Notes: a model not told the origin generated them from the sequence alone. A stretch of DNA of 64,000 nucleotides from JASLDZ01 sp964242625 (GCA_964242625.1 CAXTAO010000005.1:62001-126000), one strand, 5' to 3'. Positions 35,671-44,720 are shown, counted from the stretch's first letter. Numbers and translations: made by a program.

Positions 35671-37087
35671 GGCCGACGAGCCTTCCGAGCAGGCGGACGC
35701 GGCGTCCGCCGGGCAGGAGATGTGGGGCGGACGCTTCGCCGAGAAGCCCGCCGAGCTGATGCAGCGGATAAACGTCTCGATCGGCTTCGACCAGCGGCTG
35801 TGGCGCGAGGACCTCGCCGGCTCGCGCGCCCACGCGGCCATGCTGCGCGAGGTGGGCGTGCTCACCCCCGCCGACCACGACGCCATCGCGGGCGGGCTGA
35901 ACGCCGTGGAGGCCGAGCTGGAGGCCGGAACCTTCCCCTTCCGCGATCAATACGAAGACATCCACATGAACGTCGAGGCGCGCCTGGCCGAGCTGGTCGG
36001 CCCCGTCGCCGGGCGCCTGCACACCGCGCGCTCGCGCAACGACCAGGTGGCGGTCGACTTCCGCCTGTGGGTGCGGAGCGCGTGCGACGACGCGGGAGAG
36101 CGGCTGCGCACGCTCCAGCGCGCGCTCGTGTCCAAGGCCGAGCGCCATGCCGACACGTTCATGCCGGGCTTCACGCATCTGCAGCCCGCCCAGCCGGTGA
36201 CGTTCGGCCACCATCTCCTCGCCTATGTCGAGATGTTCGACCGCGACGCCGGGCGTTTCGCCGACGCCCGCACGCGCATGAACGAGAGCCCGCTAGGCGC
36301 CGCCGCGCTCGCCGGCTCGCCCTTCCCCATCGACCGGCACGCCACCGCCCGCGCGCTGGGCTTCGACCGACCCACCGCCAACAGCCTCGACAGTGTCAGC
36401 GCCCGCGACTTCGCGCTGGAGGCTCTGGGGGCCGCCTCAATCTGCGCGGTGCACCTGTCGCGGCTGGCGGAGGAGGTCGTCAATTGGTCCACCCCGCAGT
36501 GGGGCTTCGTGCGGCTGTCGGACGCCTTCACGACCGGCTCCTCCATCATGCCGCAGAAGAAGAACCCCGACGCCGCCGAGCTGGTGCGCGCCAAAACAGG
36601 GGCGGTGCTGGGCGCCCTCGTTCAGCTGACCGTGGTGATGAAGGGGCTGCCGCTCGCCTATTCGAAGGATATGCAGGAGGACAAGGTCCCGACCTTCGCC
36701 GCCTTCGACGCCCTGTCGCTGGCTCTGGCGGCCATGGCGGGCATGGTCGACGACCTCCAGCCCGACGCGGCGCGGATGGCGGCCGCGGCGGGCGCCGGTT
36801 TCTCCACCGCCACCGACCTCGCCGACTGGCTGGTGCGCGAGGCGGACCTGCCCTTCCGCGAGGCGCATCACGTCACCGGTCGCGCGGTGCGGCTGGCCGA
36901 GGATCGCGGCGTGGGCCTGGCCGACCTGCCGCTCGCCGACCTCCAGGCGTTGCATCCGGGCGTCACCGACGCGGTGTACGAGGTGCTGACGCCCGAGCGT
37001 TCGGCCGCGAGCCGCACGAGCTATGGCGGAACCGCGCCCGCCGAGGTGCGTAAGCAGGCTCAGCTTTGGAAGGACCGCCTCCGATGA
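35669..37087 (+). CDS. argH: Argininosuccinate lyase
   Basis: This 472-residue fumarase/aspartase superfamily enzyme makes arginine and fumarate. N-terminal MWGGRF, then HTARSRNDQVAVDFRLW, HLQPAQPVTFGHHLLAY and the signature loop GSSIMPQKKNPDAAELVR are all present. ATG at 35669 is preceded by GGGAGTGGGGG and overlaps the divergent tlpA start (CATG). Its stop overlaps the lptM-like gene as ATGA. The argH-lptM-lysA order is conserved widely. Confidence 0.97.
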   Translation: MADEPSEQADAASAGQEMWGGRFAEKPAELMQRINVSIGFDQRLWREDLAGSRAHAAMLREVGVLTPADHDAIAGGLNAVEAELEAGTFPFRDQYEDIHMNVEARLAELVGPVAGRLHTARSRNDQVAVDFRLWVRSACDDAGERLRTLQRALVSKAERHADTFMPGFTHLQPAQPVTFGHHLLAYVEMFDRDAGRFADARTRMNESPLGAAALAGSPFPIDRHATARALGFDRPTANSLDSVSARDFALEALGAASICAVHLSRLAEEVVNWSTPQWGFVRLSDAFTTGSSIMPQKKNPDAAELVRAKTGAVLGALVQLTVVMKGLPLAYSKDMQEDKVPTFAAFDALSLALAAMAGMVDDLQPDAARMAAAAGAGFSTATDLADWLVREADLPFREAHHVTGRAVRLAEDRGVGLADLPLADLQALHPGVTDAVYEVLTPERSAASRTSYGGTAPAEVRKQAQLWKDRLR

Positions 37088-37482
37088 CCTCCGCCCGCGT
37101 CAAGCTCATCGTGGGGGGCCTCGCCCTCGCGGCCGCGACCGCCGCTTGCGGGCGCCAGGGCGCGCTGGCCCGGCCCGCCCCGCTATTCGGCGAGCAGGCG
37201 CGCGCCGACTACCAAGCCGACCAGGACGCCGCCGCCCGCGCCTCCGCGCGCCGCGACGCCCAACGCCGCGCCGGGCGCACGTCTTCCCAGCCCGCCGCCG
37301 GGACGCGCACGAACGCCGACGCGAGCTCGACCGACCAGTCGAGCGTCGACCCGAACAACGGTCCGCCCACCACGCGCGATGTGCAGGATCCGGCGCAGCG
37401 CCTGTCGCCTCTCTCCTCCGCCCCCGCCGCCGGCGCGCCCGACCCGCTGGGTGCGCCCGTGTCGGTGACCCCGCCCAACTGA
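37084..37482 (+). CDS. lptM: LptM-like lipoprotein
   Basis: This 132-residue lipoprotein has lipobox AAAC and a following CGRQGALARP motif that matches the CGxKGPLxxP start of LptM (YifL), which helps the LptD/LptE LPS translocon mature. The rest is a long Ser/Thr/Gln/Pro-rich tail, much longer than in E. coli LptM. Its place between argH and lysA is the usual one for this family. The start overlaps argH (ATGA), and the stop overlaps the apparent lysA start as CTGA. Confidence 0.78.
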   Translation: MTSARVKLIVGGLALAAATAACGRQGALARPAPLFGEQARADYQADQDAAARASARRDAQRRAGRTSSQPAAGTRTNADASSTDQSSVDPNNGPPTTRDVQDPAQRLSPLSSAPAAGAPDPLGAPVSVTPPN

Positions 37483-38771
37483 GCGGCGCGCTGACGGGCG
37501 AGGGCGGGTTCCGGCGCGACGAGGGGGGCGCCCTCGGCGCCGACGGCGTCGACCTGCGCACGGTGGCGGCGGAGGTGGGCACGCCGGTCTACGTGCACTC
37601 CGCCGGGGCGCTGCGATCCAACTACCGCCGCTTCCGCGACGCCTTCCCCGAGCCTGCCCCGAGCCTGGCCTATGCGGTCAAGGCGAACGGGTCGCTCGCC
37701 GTGCTGCGGGTGTTGTCCGCGGAGGGCGCGGGAGCCGACACGGTGTCGGAGGGCGAGGTGCGCCGCGCCCTGGCCGCGGGCGTCCCGTCCGACCGGATCG
37801 TGTTCTCCGGCGTCGGCAAGACGGACACGGAGCTGGCCTTCGCCGTGCAGGCCGGTCTGGCCAGCGTCAACGTCGAGTCAGCGGCCGAGTTGGCGCGACT
37901 GTCGGCCCTGGCCTCCTCGCAGCCGACGCGGCCCCGCGTCGCCCTGCGCGTCAACCCCGATGTGGGGGCCGGCGGCCACGCCAAGATCACCACCGGGCAA
38001 GCCGCCTCAAAGTTCGGCGTCGCTGCGGTGGAGGCGGAGGCGCTCTACGCCCGGCTGGCAAGCGACCCCGGGCTCGAACCGGTAGGGCTGGCGTGCCACA
38101 TCGGCAGCCAGATCACCGATCTCGGGCCGCTGGAGGCGAGCTACCGCGCGCTCCGCGAACTGGCCGAGCGGCTGCGCGCGCAGGGCTTCCCCGTCCCGCG
38201 CCTCGACCTCGGCGGGGGGCTCGGCGCCGACTACGGCGACGGCGCGTCGCCGCCCTCTCCCTCCGACCTCGCCGCGGTCGTTGCGAGGGTGTTCGCGGGC
38301 TTCGACGGCGAGCTCGCCTTCGAGCCGGGGCGGGTGATCGCCGCCTCCGCCGGCGTGCTCCTCGCGCGCGTGATCCACGTCAACCTGCGGCCGGACGGGC
38401 GGCGGTTCCTCGTGCTTGACGCCGGCATGAACGACTTGGTGCGCCCGGCGCTCTACGACGCCTGGCACGGGATCGAGCCTGTCGCCGCACCGAACGCCGG
38501 CGCGCGGATCGACTACGACGTCGTGGGCCCCGTCTGCGAGAGCAGCGACGCGTTCGCCCTCGGTCGCGCGCTGCCGCCGCTCAAAGCCGGCGACCTCGTC
38601 GCCTTCATGACCGCCGGCGCCTACGGTTCGGCGATGGCGGGCGAGTACAACAGCCGCCCGCTCGTGCCCGAGGTCATGACCGACGCCGGGCGCTGGGCGG
38701 TGACGCGGCCCCGTCCGACCTACGACGAAATGCTGGGGCGCGAGCGCCTGCCGGACTGGCTCGGCGGCTAG
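37479..38771 (+). CDS. lysA: Diaminopimelate decarboxylase (probable CTG start)
   Basis: This ~430-residue fold-type III PLP enzyme makes lysine from meso-diaminopimelate. The PLP lysine is in YAVKANGSLAVL, the phosphate loop is LDLGGGLGADYG, and GPVCESSDAF and GAYGSAMAGEYNSRP are catalytic/DAP blocks. Conserved sequence begins at FRRDEGG, yet no ATG, GTG or TTG lies in frame between the lptM interior and that point. The only candidates are CTG at 37479, which overlaps the lptM stop as CTGA, and CTG at 37491. I use the first. Confidence 0.93.
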   Translation: MSGALTGEGGFRRDEGGALGADGVDLRTVAAEVGTPVYVHSAGALRSNYRRFRDAFPEPAPSLAYAVKANGSLAVLRVLSAEGAGADTVSEGEVRRALAAGVPSDRIVFSGVGKTDTELAFAVQAGLASVNVESAAELARLSALASSQPTRPRVALRVNPDVGAGGHAKITTGQAASKFGVAAVEAEALYARLASDPGLEPVGLACHIGSQITDLGPLEASYRALRELAERLRAQGFPVPRLDLGGGLGADYGDGASPPSPSDLAAVVARVFAGFDGELAFEPGRVIAASAGVLLARVIHVNLRPDGRRFLVLDAGMNDLVRPALYDAWHGIEPVAAPNAGARIDYDVVGPVCESSDAFALGRALPPLKAGDLVAFMTAGAYGSAMAGEYNSRPLVPEVMTDAGRWAVTRPRPTYDEMLGRERLPDWLGG

Positions 38772-38998
38772 ACGCCCGGCGTGCCCGGCGGCGCGGGCTT
38801 GGCGTCAGGGCGGCCCGTGAAGTGCGACAGCCGCACCGGGGTGCCGCACGCCCGCCACTCGCTCGACCACCAGCGGCCCGAGCGCTCGCACCGCCCCTGC
38901 GGGATGGCGTACATCACCTGATAGGTCCAGATGCCGATCACCCCCACGGCGAACAGGGCCACGAAGGCGTACTTCACGCGGGTGAGCAGGCGATCCAT
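38768..38998 (-). CDS. Small single-pass membrane protein
   Basis: This 76-residue protein has a transmembrane helix at residues 11-31 (AFVALFAVGVIGIWTYQVMYA). A short periplasmic domain follows with two cysteines and tryptophans (GRCERSGRWWSSEWRACGTPV). It is unassigned, but this type of small protein beside lysA recurs in Caulobacterales-like genomes as far as I recall. ATG at 38998; the stop shares CTAG with lysA. Confidence 0.6.
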   Translation of the reverse strand: MDRLLTRVKYAFVALFAVGVIGIWTYQVMYAIPQGRCERSGRWWSSEWRACGTPVRLSHFTGRPDAKPAPPGTPGV

Positions 38999-39047
38999 GC
39001 GCGTTGTATGGGCGCCGGCTGACGTCGCGGCAAGCACCGCCCGCCCC

Positions 39048-39076
39048 TTGACGCGCGCCCTCCCCGCCCCTTTCTC
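39048..39076 (+). promoter_or_regulatory. Candidate etfBA promoter
   Basis: TTGACGC (39048-39054) matches the Caulobacter -35 consensus completely and is followed after 14 bp by CCTTTCTC (39069-39076), a weak -10. GCTAAACG at 39086-39093 is a better -10 sequence but lacks a spaced -35. AGAGGAA precedes the ATG at 39114. Confidence 0.35.
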
Positions 39077-39113
39077 CCGCCCAAAGCTAAACGCCTGATC
39101 CAGAGGAACGCCG

Positions 39114-39863
39114 ATGAAGGTGCTCACGCCCGTGAAGCGGGTGATCGACTACAACGTGAAGGCGCGGGTGAAGCCCGACGGCTCCGGCGTCGACCTCGCC
39201 AACGTCAAGATGAGCATGAACCCCTTCGACGAGATCGCGGTGGAGGAGGCGGTGCGTCTCAAGGAGAAGGGCGTCGCCACTGAGATCGTGGCCGTCTCCA
39301 TCGGGCCGCAGCAGTGCGGGGAGACGCTGCGCACCGCGCTCGCCATGGGGGCCGACCGCGGCATCCACGTGCTCACGACTGAGGACCTCGAGCCGCTGGC
39401 GGTGGCCAAGGTGCTGAAGGGCGTCGTCGAGGCCGAGAGCCCGCAGCTCGTGCTCATGGGCAAGCAGGCGATCGACGGCGACAACAACGCCACCGGCCAA
39501 ATGCTGGCGGCGCTCCTCGACCTGCCCCAGGCGACCTTCGCCTCTAAGCTCGAGGTCTCGGGCGAGACCGCGCAGGTCACCCGCGAGGTGGACGGCGGCT
39601 TGCAGACGCTGGAGGTGAGCCTGCCCGCGGTGGTCACCGTCGACCTGCGTCTCAACGAGCCGCGCTACGCCTCGCTGCCCAACATCATGAAGGCCAAGAA
39701 GAAGCCCATCGACCAGAAGACGCCGGCCGATTTCGCCGCCGACACGGCGCCGCGCCTCAAGGTCGTTAAGGTCGCCGAGCCGCCCAAGCGCGGCGGCGGG
39801 ATCAAGGTCGAGAACATCCCCGACCTCGTCATGAAGCTGAAGAACGAAGCGGGAGTGCTCTGA
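39114..39863 (+). CDS. etfB: Electron transfer flavoprotein, beta subunit
   Basis: This 249-residue EtfB binds AMP and, with EtfA, passes electrons from acyl-CoA dehydrogenases to ETF:ubiquinone oxidoreductase. MKVLTPVKRVIDYNVKARVKPDGSGVD is the typical N terminus. VLMGKQAIDGDNNATGQMLAALLDLPQATFASKLEV and LPAVVTVDLRLNEPRYASLPNIMKAKKKP carry the recognition and signature blocks. It is 2 nt upstream of etfA, in the usual order. Confidence 0.97.
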   Translation: MKVLTPVKRVIDYNVKARVKPDGSGVDLANVKMSMNPFDEIAVEEAVRLKEKGVATEIVAVSIGPQQCGETLRTALAMGADRGIHVLTTEDLEPLAVAKVLKGVVEAESPQLVLMGKQAIDGDNNATGQMLAALLDLPQATFASKLEVSGETAQVTREVDGGLQTLEVSLPAVVTVDLRLNEPRYASLPNIMKAKKKPIDQKTPADFAADTAPRLKVVKVAEPPKRGGGIKVENIPDLVMKLKNEAGVL

Positions 39864-39865
39864 CC

Positions 39866-40810
<945 letters not shown>

Positions 40811-40836
40811 CTGCGCCGTCACGCACGACGTTTGGA

Positions 40837-40868
40837 GGGCGCGCTCCGGAGAGGGGCGCGCCCTTTTT
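40837..40868 (+). terminator. Rho-independent terminator of etfBA
   Basis: An 8-bp GC stem (GGGCGCGC at 40837-40844 with GCGCGCCC at 40856-40863) and an 11-nt loop are followed directly by TTTTT (40864-40868). This is the clearest intrinsic terminator in the window. Confidence 0.9.
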
Positions 40869-40960
40869 CACGTGTGGAGACACATGGTTAACCCGCTCGG
40901 CCCGCTTCCATGAATTATGACAGGCGAACGACATTTGATCCGAACCCCGATGGATTTCGC

Positions 40961-40989
40961 TTGCATTCCTGCGTTCGGGCGCGCATATG
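40961..40989 (+). promoter_or_regulatory. Candidate promoter upstream of a small protein gene
   Basis: TTGCAT (40961-40966), a 17-bp spacer and CATATG (40984-40989) resemble a sigma-70 promoter in a locally AT-richer stretch. A minus-strand TTAACCAT, a CtrA half-site sequence, lies at 40884-40891. The predicted leader is about 95 nt. Nothing else is recognisable in 40869-41088. Confidence 0.3.
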
Positions 40990-41088
40990 GACCCTCGACG
41001 CGATCCCGACTGGAAGGCCGACCCGCAAGGACAAACCCGAGAGCCGCTCGCGTCTCTTTTCCGGCCCCGAGCCCAAAGGAGACGCTCC

Positions 41089-41241
41089 ATGTTCACCCCC
41101 ACCTCCCTGCCGACCGCGCTGCTGCAGTTCGCCTACACCGGCGTGCTGGGGCCTCACCTGCGGACCTGCATGGACCACCAGCCCCCGCGTGTGGTCTCGA
41201 CCTCGGAGCGGGTGTTCGTCCCGCGGCCCCGCGCCGCCTGA
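41089..41241 (+). CDS. Small protein (50 residues), unknown
   Basis: This short frame encodes MFTPTSLPTALLQFAYTGVL... and ends FVPRPRAA. It has a strong ribosome site (AAAGGAG, 7 nt before the ATG at 41089), a candidate promoter upstream and an intrinsic-type hairpin just downstream, so it looks like a self-contained transcription unit. The N-terminal half is mildly hydrophobic (LPTALLQFAYTGVLG). No family is recognised. Confidence 0.5.
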   Translation: MFTPTSLPTALLQFAYTGVLGPHLRTCMDHQPPRVVSTSERVFVPRPRAA

Positions 41242-41267
41242 CCTTCTCGCCCAGCGGCGCTCGATCG

Positions 41268-41299
41268 AGGCCTCCCGGTCCCCGCCGGGAGGCCTTGTC
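41268..41299 (+). terminator. Hairpin terminator after the small protein gene
   Basis: AGGCCTCCCGG (41268-41278) pairs perfectly with CCGGGAGGCCT (41285-41295) across a 6-nt loop and is followed by T-rich TTGTCGTTT. It separates the small protein gene from the enoyl-CoA hydratase gene. Confidence 0.7.
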
Positions 41300-41358
41300 G
41301 TTTGCGGCCCGCGCCGTGGCGACCTATGCCCGCAGCCTCACACGGGAAGGCGGGCGGC

Positions 41359-42156
41359 ATGGGACTGGTCACGGTCGAGATCGACGGCCCCATCGCGCGG
41401 CTGACGCTGAACCGGCCGGAGAGCCTGAACGCGCTCGGCGCGCCGGGCGACGGCGACGCGGTGGCCGCCGCCTGCGAGCAGGTCAACGCCGACATGGGCG
41501 TGCGCTGCGCCATCCTCACCGGGGCGGGCCGCGCCTTCTCGGCGGGCGGCGACGTCAAGGCCATGCGCGACCGCGAGGGCGCCTTCGCCGGCGGCGGGTC
41601 CGACATCCGGCGCGCCTACCGCCGCAACATCCACCGCATCGTCCACGCCCTCTACGAACTCGAGGTCCCGCTGATCGCGGCGGTGAACGGGGCGGCGGTG
41701 GGGCTGGGCTGCGACGTCGCCTGCATGGCCGACATCCGGATCGCCGCATCGACCGCGCGCTTCGGCGTGACCTTCCTCAAGCTCGGGCTGATCCCCGGCG
41801 ACGGCGGGGCGTGGCTCCTGCCGCGCATGGTGGGGGCGAGCCGCGCGGCCGAGCTCCTGTTCACCGGCGACCTGATCGATGCGGTCACCGCCGAGCGCTG
41901 GGGGCTCGTCAGCCGCGTGGTCGAGCCCGACGCACTCCTGCCCGAGGCGGAGGCGCTGGCGCGGCGCATCGCCGAGCAGCCGCCGCACGCGCTGCGCATG
42001 GCCAAGACGCTGCTGCGCCAGGGCCAGGTTGCCTCCTACGACACGGTCATGGAGATGAGCGCCGCCGCCCAGGGCCTGATGCACACCTCCGTCGATCACC
42101 AGGAGGGCGTGGCGGCGCTCCTCGAGAAGCGGCCGGCGCGCTTCACGGGGGCGTGA
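41359..42156 (+). CDS. Enoyl-CoA hydratase/isomerase family protein
   Basis: This 265-residue crotonase-fold enzyme has an acyl-CoA oxyanion-hole pair in RAFSAGGDVKAM and AAVNGAAVGLGCDVACMADIRIAA. GLIPGDGGAWLLPRMVGASRAAELLFTGDLIDA is the trimerisation/active-site block. The Glu/Asp at the usual catalytic position (PGDGG) suggests hydratase or a related activity. The substrate is not determinable. ATG at 41359 has GGAAGG upstream. Proximity to etfBA fits fatty-acid or acyl-CoA oxidation. Confidence 0.9.
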   Translation: MGLVTVEIDGPIARLTLNRPESLNALGAPGDGDAVAAACEQVNADMGVRCAILTGAGRAFSAGGDVKAMRDREGAFAGGGSDIRRAYRRNIHRIVHALYELEVPLIAAVNGAAVGLGCDVACMADIRIAASTARFGVTFLKLGLIPGDGGAWLLPRMVGASRAAELLFTGDLIDAVTAERWGLVSRVVEPDALLPEAEALARRIAEQPPHALRMAKTLLRQGQVASYDTVMEMSAAAQGLMHTSVDHQEGVAALLEKRPARFTGA

Positions 42157-42194
42157 CGCGGGGGCCCAGCGCGGCGCGTGCTATCCAGGCCGGC

Positions 42195-42395
42195 ATGTGG
42201 CGCGCGTTCCTTCCGGCCCTCCTCGCCCCCGTGCTCGGCGGCTGCGTGGTGGCCTCAGCGGTGGACGCCGTGGGCACGGTGGCGGTGACGGGCGTCAAGG
42301 CCGGCGCGAAGGTTACGGGCGCGGTGGTGGGCGTCGCCGCGGACGGCGTGGGCGCCGCGGGGCGCGCCGTGACCGGCGGCGGTCGCGGCCACTGA
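42195..42395 (+). CDS. Small lipoprotein with glycine-zipper segment
   Basis: This 66-residue protein has a signal peptide with lipobox VLGGC (Cys17). A Gly/Ala/Val-rich sequence with regular glycine spacing follows (TGVKAGAKVTGAVVGVAADGVGAAGRAVTGG), typical of small glycine-zipper envelope proteins. The function is unknown. The start is ATG at 42195, 38 bases after the hydratase gene, so the two may be co-transcribed. Confidence 0.6.
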   Translation: MWRAFLPALLAPVLGGCVVASAVDAVGTVAVTGVKAGAKVTGAVVGVAADGVGAAGRAVTGGGRGH

Positions 42396-42465
42396 CGCGC
42401 CGGCGGGAACGGGCCTGTCGGGGCGGGGTTGAGCCCTCCTCCCCGTCACGCTCGCGAGGCCCGCC

Positions 42466-42705
42466 ATGACCACTTCCAAGCACCCATTGTCCGGTCACGA
42501 GCCCGATCCGCTTCCGGCCGACGACCTCGAGACCAACCCGGGCATCCACGAGAGCCGCGGCGTCACGCGTGCGGGCGGGCTGACCGGCGAGCGCGAGGAC
42601 CCGGCCGACATCGAGGGCGACAACACGGTGGAAGGCGACGTGGCCGACGACGTCGACCGCACGGGCGCGGTCAATCCAAACCAGCGCGGTCGCACCAACA
42701 AGTGA
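42466..42705 (+). CDS. Small acidic hypothetical protein
   Basis: This 79-residue, strongly hydrophilic and acidic protein (LPADDLETNPGIHESRG, EDPADIEGDNTVEGDVADDVDRTGAVNPNQRGRTNK) is probably disordered. The gene has GAGG 6 nt before the ATG at 42466 and ends before a convergent hairpin. It resembles short stress-type or seed-protein-like sequences in composition, but I cannot place it in a family. Confidence 0.55.
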   Translation: MTTSKHPLSGHEPDPLPADDLETNPGIHESRGVTRAGGLTGEREDPADIEGDNTVEGDVADDVDRTGAVNPNQRGRTNK

Positions 42706-42711
42706 TCCGAT

Positions 42712-42739
42712 GCGCCCGTCGCCTCGGCGCGACGGGCGC
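42712..42739. terminator. Convergent-gene hairpin
   Basis: GCGCCCGTCGC (42712-42722) pairs perfectly with GCGACGGGCGC (42729-42739) around a 6-nt loop. It lies between the small acidic gene and msrA, which converge. No T-tract follows it. Confidence 0.55.
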
Positions 42740-42750
42740 GCTCGCCCTCG

Positions 42751-43401
42751 TCAGGCCTCGACTTCGAGACCTGCCGGGCAATCCACCCCGGTGCCGCCGA
42801 TGCCGCAGTAGCCGCCGGGGTTCTTCGCCAGGTACTGCTGGTGATAGCCCTCGGCGAAGTAGAACGGCCCGGCAGGCTTGATCTCGGTGGTGATCGCGCC
42901 GTAGCCGCGCGCCTTGAGCGCTTCGCCGTACGCCCGTTTGGAGGCCTCGGCGGCCCGGGCCTGCGTTTCGGAGTGGGTGTAGATGGCCGAGCGGTACTGG
43001 GTGCCGCGGTCGTTCCCCTGGCGCATGCCTTGGGTGGGGTCGTGCCCCTCCCAGAACGTACGCAGGAGCTGGTCGTAGCTGACGATCTTCGGGTCGAATA
43101 CCACGAGCACCGTCTCGTTCTGTCCGGTGCGGCCCGAGCACACCTCTTCATAGGACGGGTTGGGGGTGATCCCGCCCGAATACCCGACCGCGGTGACGTA
43201 CACCCCCGGGACCTGCCAGAAGATGCGCTCCACCCCCCAGAAGCAGCCCATGCCGAACTCGGCTGTCTCCAGCCCCTCGGGATAAGGCCCCTTCAGCGCG
43301 CGGCCGTTCACGTAGTGGGTCTGGGCGGTCGGAACGGCCTCCGCGCGGCCGGGCAGGGCCTGGTCGGCGGTGGGGATGTCCATCGGCTTCTGGAAGAACA
43401 T
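42751..43401 (-). CDS. msrA: Peptide methionine sulfoxide reductase A
   Basis: This 216-residue MsrA repairs methionine-S-sulfoxide. The catalytic cysteine is in EFGMGCFWGVERIFW (near residue 53). YSGGITPNPSYEEVCSGRTGQNETVLVVFDP follows, as does FWEGHDPTQGMRQGNDRGTQYRSAIY. The C-terminal GGYCGIGGTGVDCPAGLEV holds recycling cysteines. The N-terminal ~45 residues form the usual leader-like extension. The start is ATG at 43401, behind AGGAGG. Confidence 0.97.
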   Translation of the reverse strand: MFFQKPMDIPTADQALPGRAEAVPTAQTHYVNGRALKGPYPEGLETAEFGMGCFWGVERIFWQVPGVYVTAVGYSGGITPNPSYEEVCSGRTGQNETVLVVFDPKIVSYDQLLRTFWEGHDPTQGMRQGNDRGTQYRSAIYTHSETQARAAEASKRAYGEALKARGYGAITTEIKPAGPFYFAEGYHQQYLAKNPGGYCGIGGTGVDCPAGLEVEA

Positions 43402-43458
43402 GGCGGGCCTCCTGTCGGACGCGGAATATGGGCGCCGCCGGGCCTCGCCGCCACGCGT

Positions 43459-43893
43459 CTAGTTCAGCTCGCTTTCCGGAGGCGGCCCCTTGGGCAGGGG
43501 CGCGACCTTAATCCCGTCCTCGTGCAGCGCCTTGACCTCGGCGGGGCTGGCCTCGCCGTAGATGCCCCGCTCCTCCGACCGTCCGTCGTGGATGGCGCGC
43601 GCCTCGCGGGCGAAGCCGTCGCCGACGTTGTCGAACGTCGATTCGACGTGCTGGCGCACCTGCCCCGCCATTTCGCGCATCATCTGGCGCATGCGCGCGG
43701 GCGAGGGCGAGGGCGCCTCGCTGCGCCCGGAGGTGGCGACCGCCGGGGCCATGATCGCCTTCTCCACCTCGGGCGAGCCGCAGGCGGGACACTCCAGGAG
43801 GCCGCGCGCGTTCTGGTCGTCGAAGTCGGCGGAGGTCGAGAACCAGCCCTCGAAGGCGTGCTCGCGCGCGCAGCGCAGGGCGTAGCGGATCAC
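43459..43893 (-). CDS. DUF1178 family protein
   Basis: This 144-residue protein has the DUF1178 start VIRYALRCAREHAFEGWFSTSADFDDQNARGLLECPACGS, in which a CxxC pair and upstream Cys/His suggest a zinc ribbon. SPEVEKAIMAPAV follows, with a C-terminal helix typical of the family. The function is unknown. GTG at 43893 overlaps the nitrilase stop (GTGA). This gene, the nitrilase, glutaredoxin and comF form a commonly conserved alphaproteobacterial cluster. Confidence 0.88.
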   Translation of the reverse strand: MIRYALRCAREHAFEGWFSTSADFDDQNARGLLECPACGSPEVEKAIMAPAVATSGRSEAPSPSPARMRQMMREMAGQVRQHVESTFDNVGDGFAREARAIHDGRSEERGIYGEASPAEVKALHEDGIKVAPLPKGPPPESELN

Positions 43894-44720
43894 GGCGCGA
43901 CGAACTCCCGCGCGTGGCCGAGCGACGGCACCGCAGCCCGCGCGGCCGCGACCGCGCCGAGGTCGAGCTCGGCCAGGAGCACGCCCGGCTCGTCGGGGTC
44001 CAGCCGCGCCGTCACCTCGCCCCAGGGCGAGACCACGGTGGAGCGGCCCCAGGTGCGCCGGCCGTCGGCGTGCAGGCCGCCCTGGGCCGGGGCGAGCACC
44101 CAAGCCCCGGTCTCGATCGCCCGGGCGCGGAGCAGCACCTCCCAGTGCGCCTCGCCGGTCGGCCGGGTGAAGGCGGCGGGGACGGCGATGAGCTCGGCCC
44201 CCGCGCGCGCCAGGGCGGCGTGCAGCGCCGGAAAGCGCAGGTCGTAGCAGATGGTGAGGCCGAGCCGCCCCGCGGCGGCGTCGACCACGCTGGTCGCCGA
44301 GCCCGGCGCGTAAGTCGCGCTCTCCCGCGCGCGCTCGGCCGGGTGGCCGGGCCGGGCGGGCAGGTCGACGTCGAACATGTGGATCTTGTCGTAGGTGGCC
44401 GCGATCGAGCCGTCGGCGCGGATCAGCACCGAGCGGTTGGCGAAGCGCTCGCCGTCGCGCACCAGCGCCGAGCCGACCAGCACCTCCACATGGAGCCGCG
44501 CCGCCGTCTCGCGCAGGCCCTGAACTACCGGATCGGCGTCGAGGGGCTGCAACGCGGGCAGGAGCGCCGCGCGGTCGCGCTGGACGACGTTGGTCGCCTC
44601 GGGCGTGAGTACGAGCGCCGCCCCCTCTCCCGCCGCACGTTCCACCAGCGGGCGCACGTGCGCCAGCGCCTCCGCGTGGGTGGCGGGCGTGCGCAGCTGG
44701 ACGAGGGCGATGCGCGACAC
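43890..44720 (-). CDS. Carbon-nitrogen hydrolase (Nit2 / omega-amidase-like)
   Basis: This 276-residue nitrilase-superfamily amidase has its catalytic triad visible: Glu in VLTPEATNVV, Lys in YDKIHMFDVDLP and Cys in GLTICYDLRFPAL. YDKIHxFD and CYDLRFP place it near Nit1/Nit2, which hydrolyse deaminated glutathione or alpha-ketoglutaramate. It starts at GTG 44720, 5 nt after the glutaredoxin stop. The glutaredoxin neighbour is consistent with a glutathione-repair role, though this is inference. Confidence 0.9.
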   Translation of the reverse strand: MSRIALVQLRTPATHAEALAHVRPLVERAAGEGAALVLTPEATNVVQRDRAALLPALQPLDADPVVQGLRETAARLHVEVLVGSALVRDGERFANRSVLIRADGSIAATYDKIHMFDVDLPARPGHPAERARESATYAPGSATSVVDAAAGRLGLTICYDLRFPALHAALARAGAELIAVPAAFTRPTGEAHWEVLLRARAIETGAWVLAPAQGGLHADGRRTWGRSTVVSPWGEVTARLDPDEPGVLLAELDLGAVAAARAAVPSLGHAREFVAP

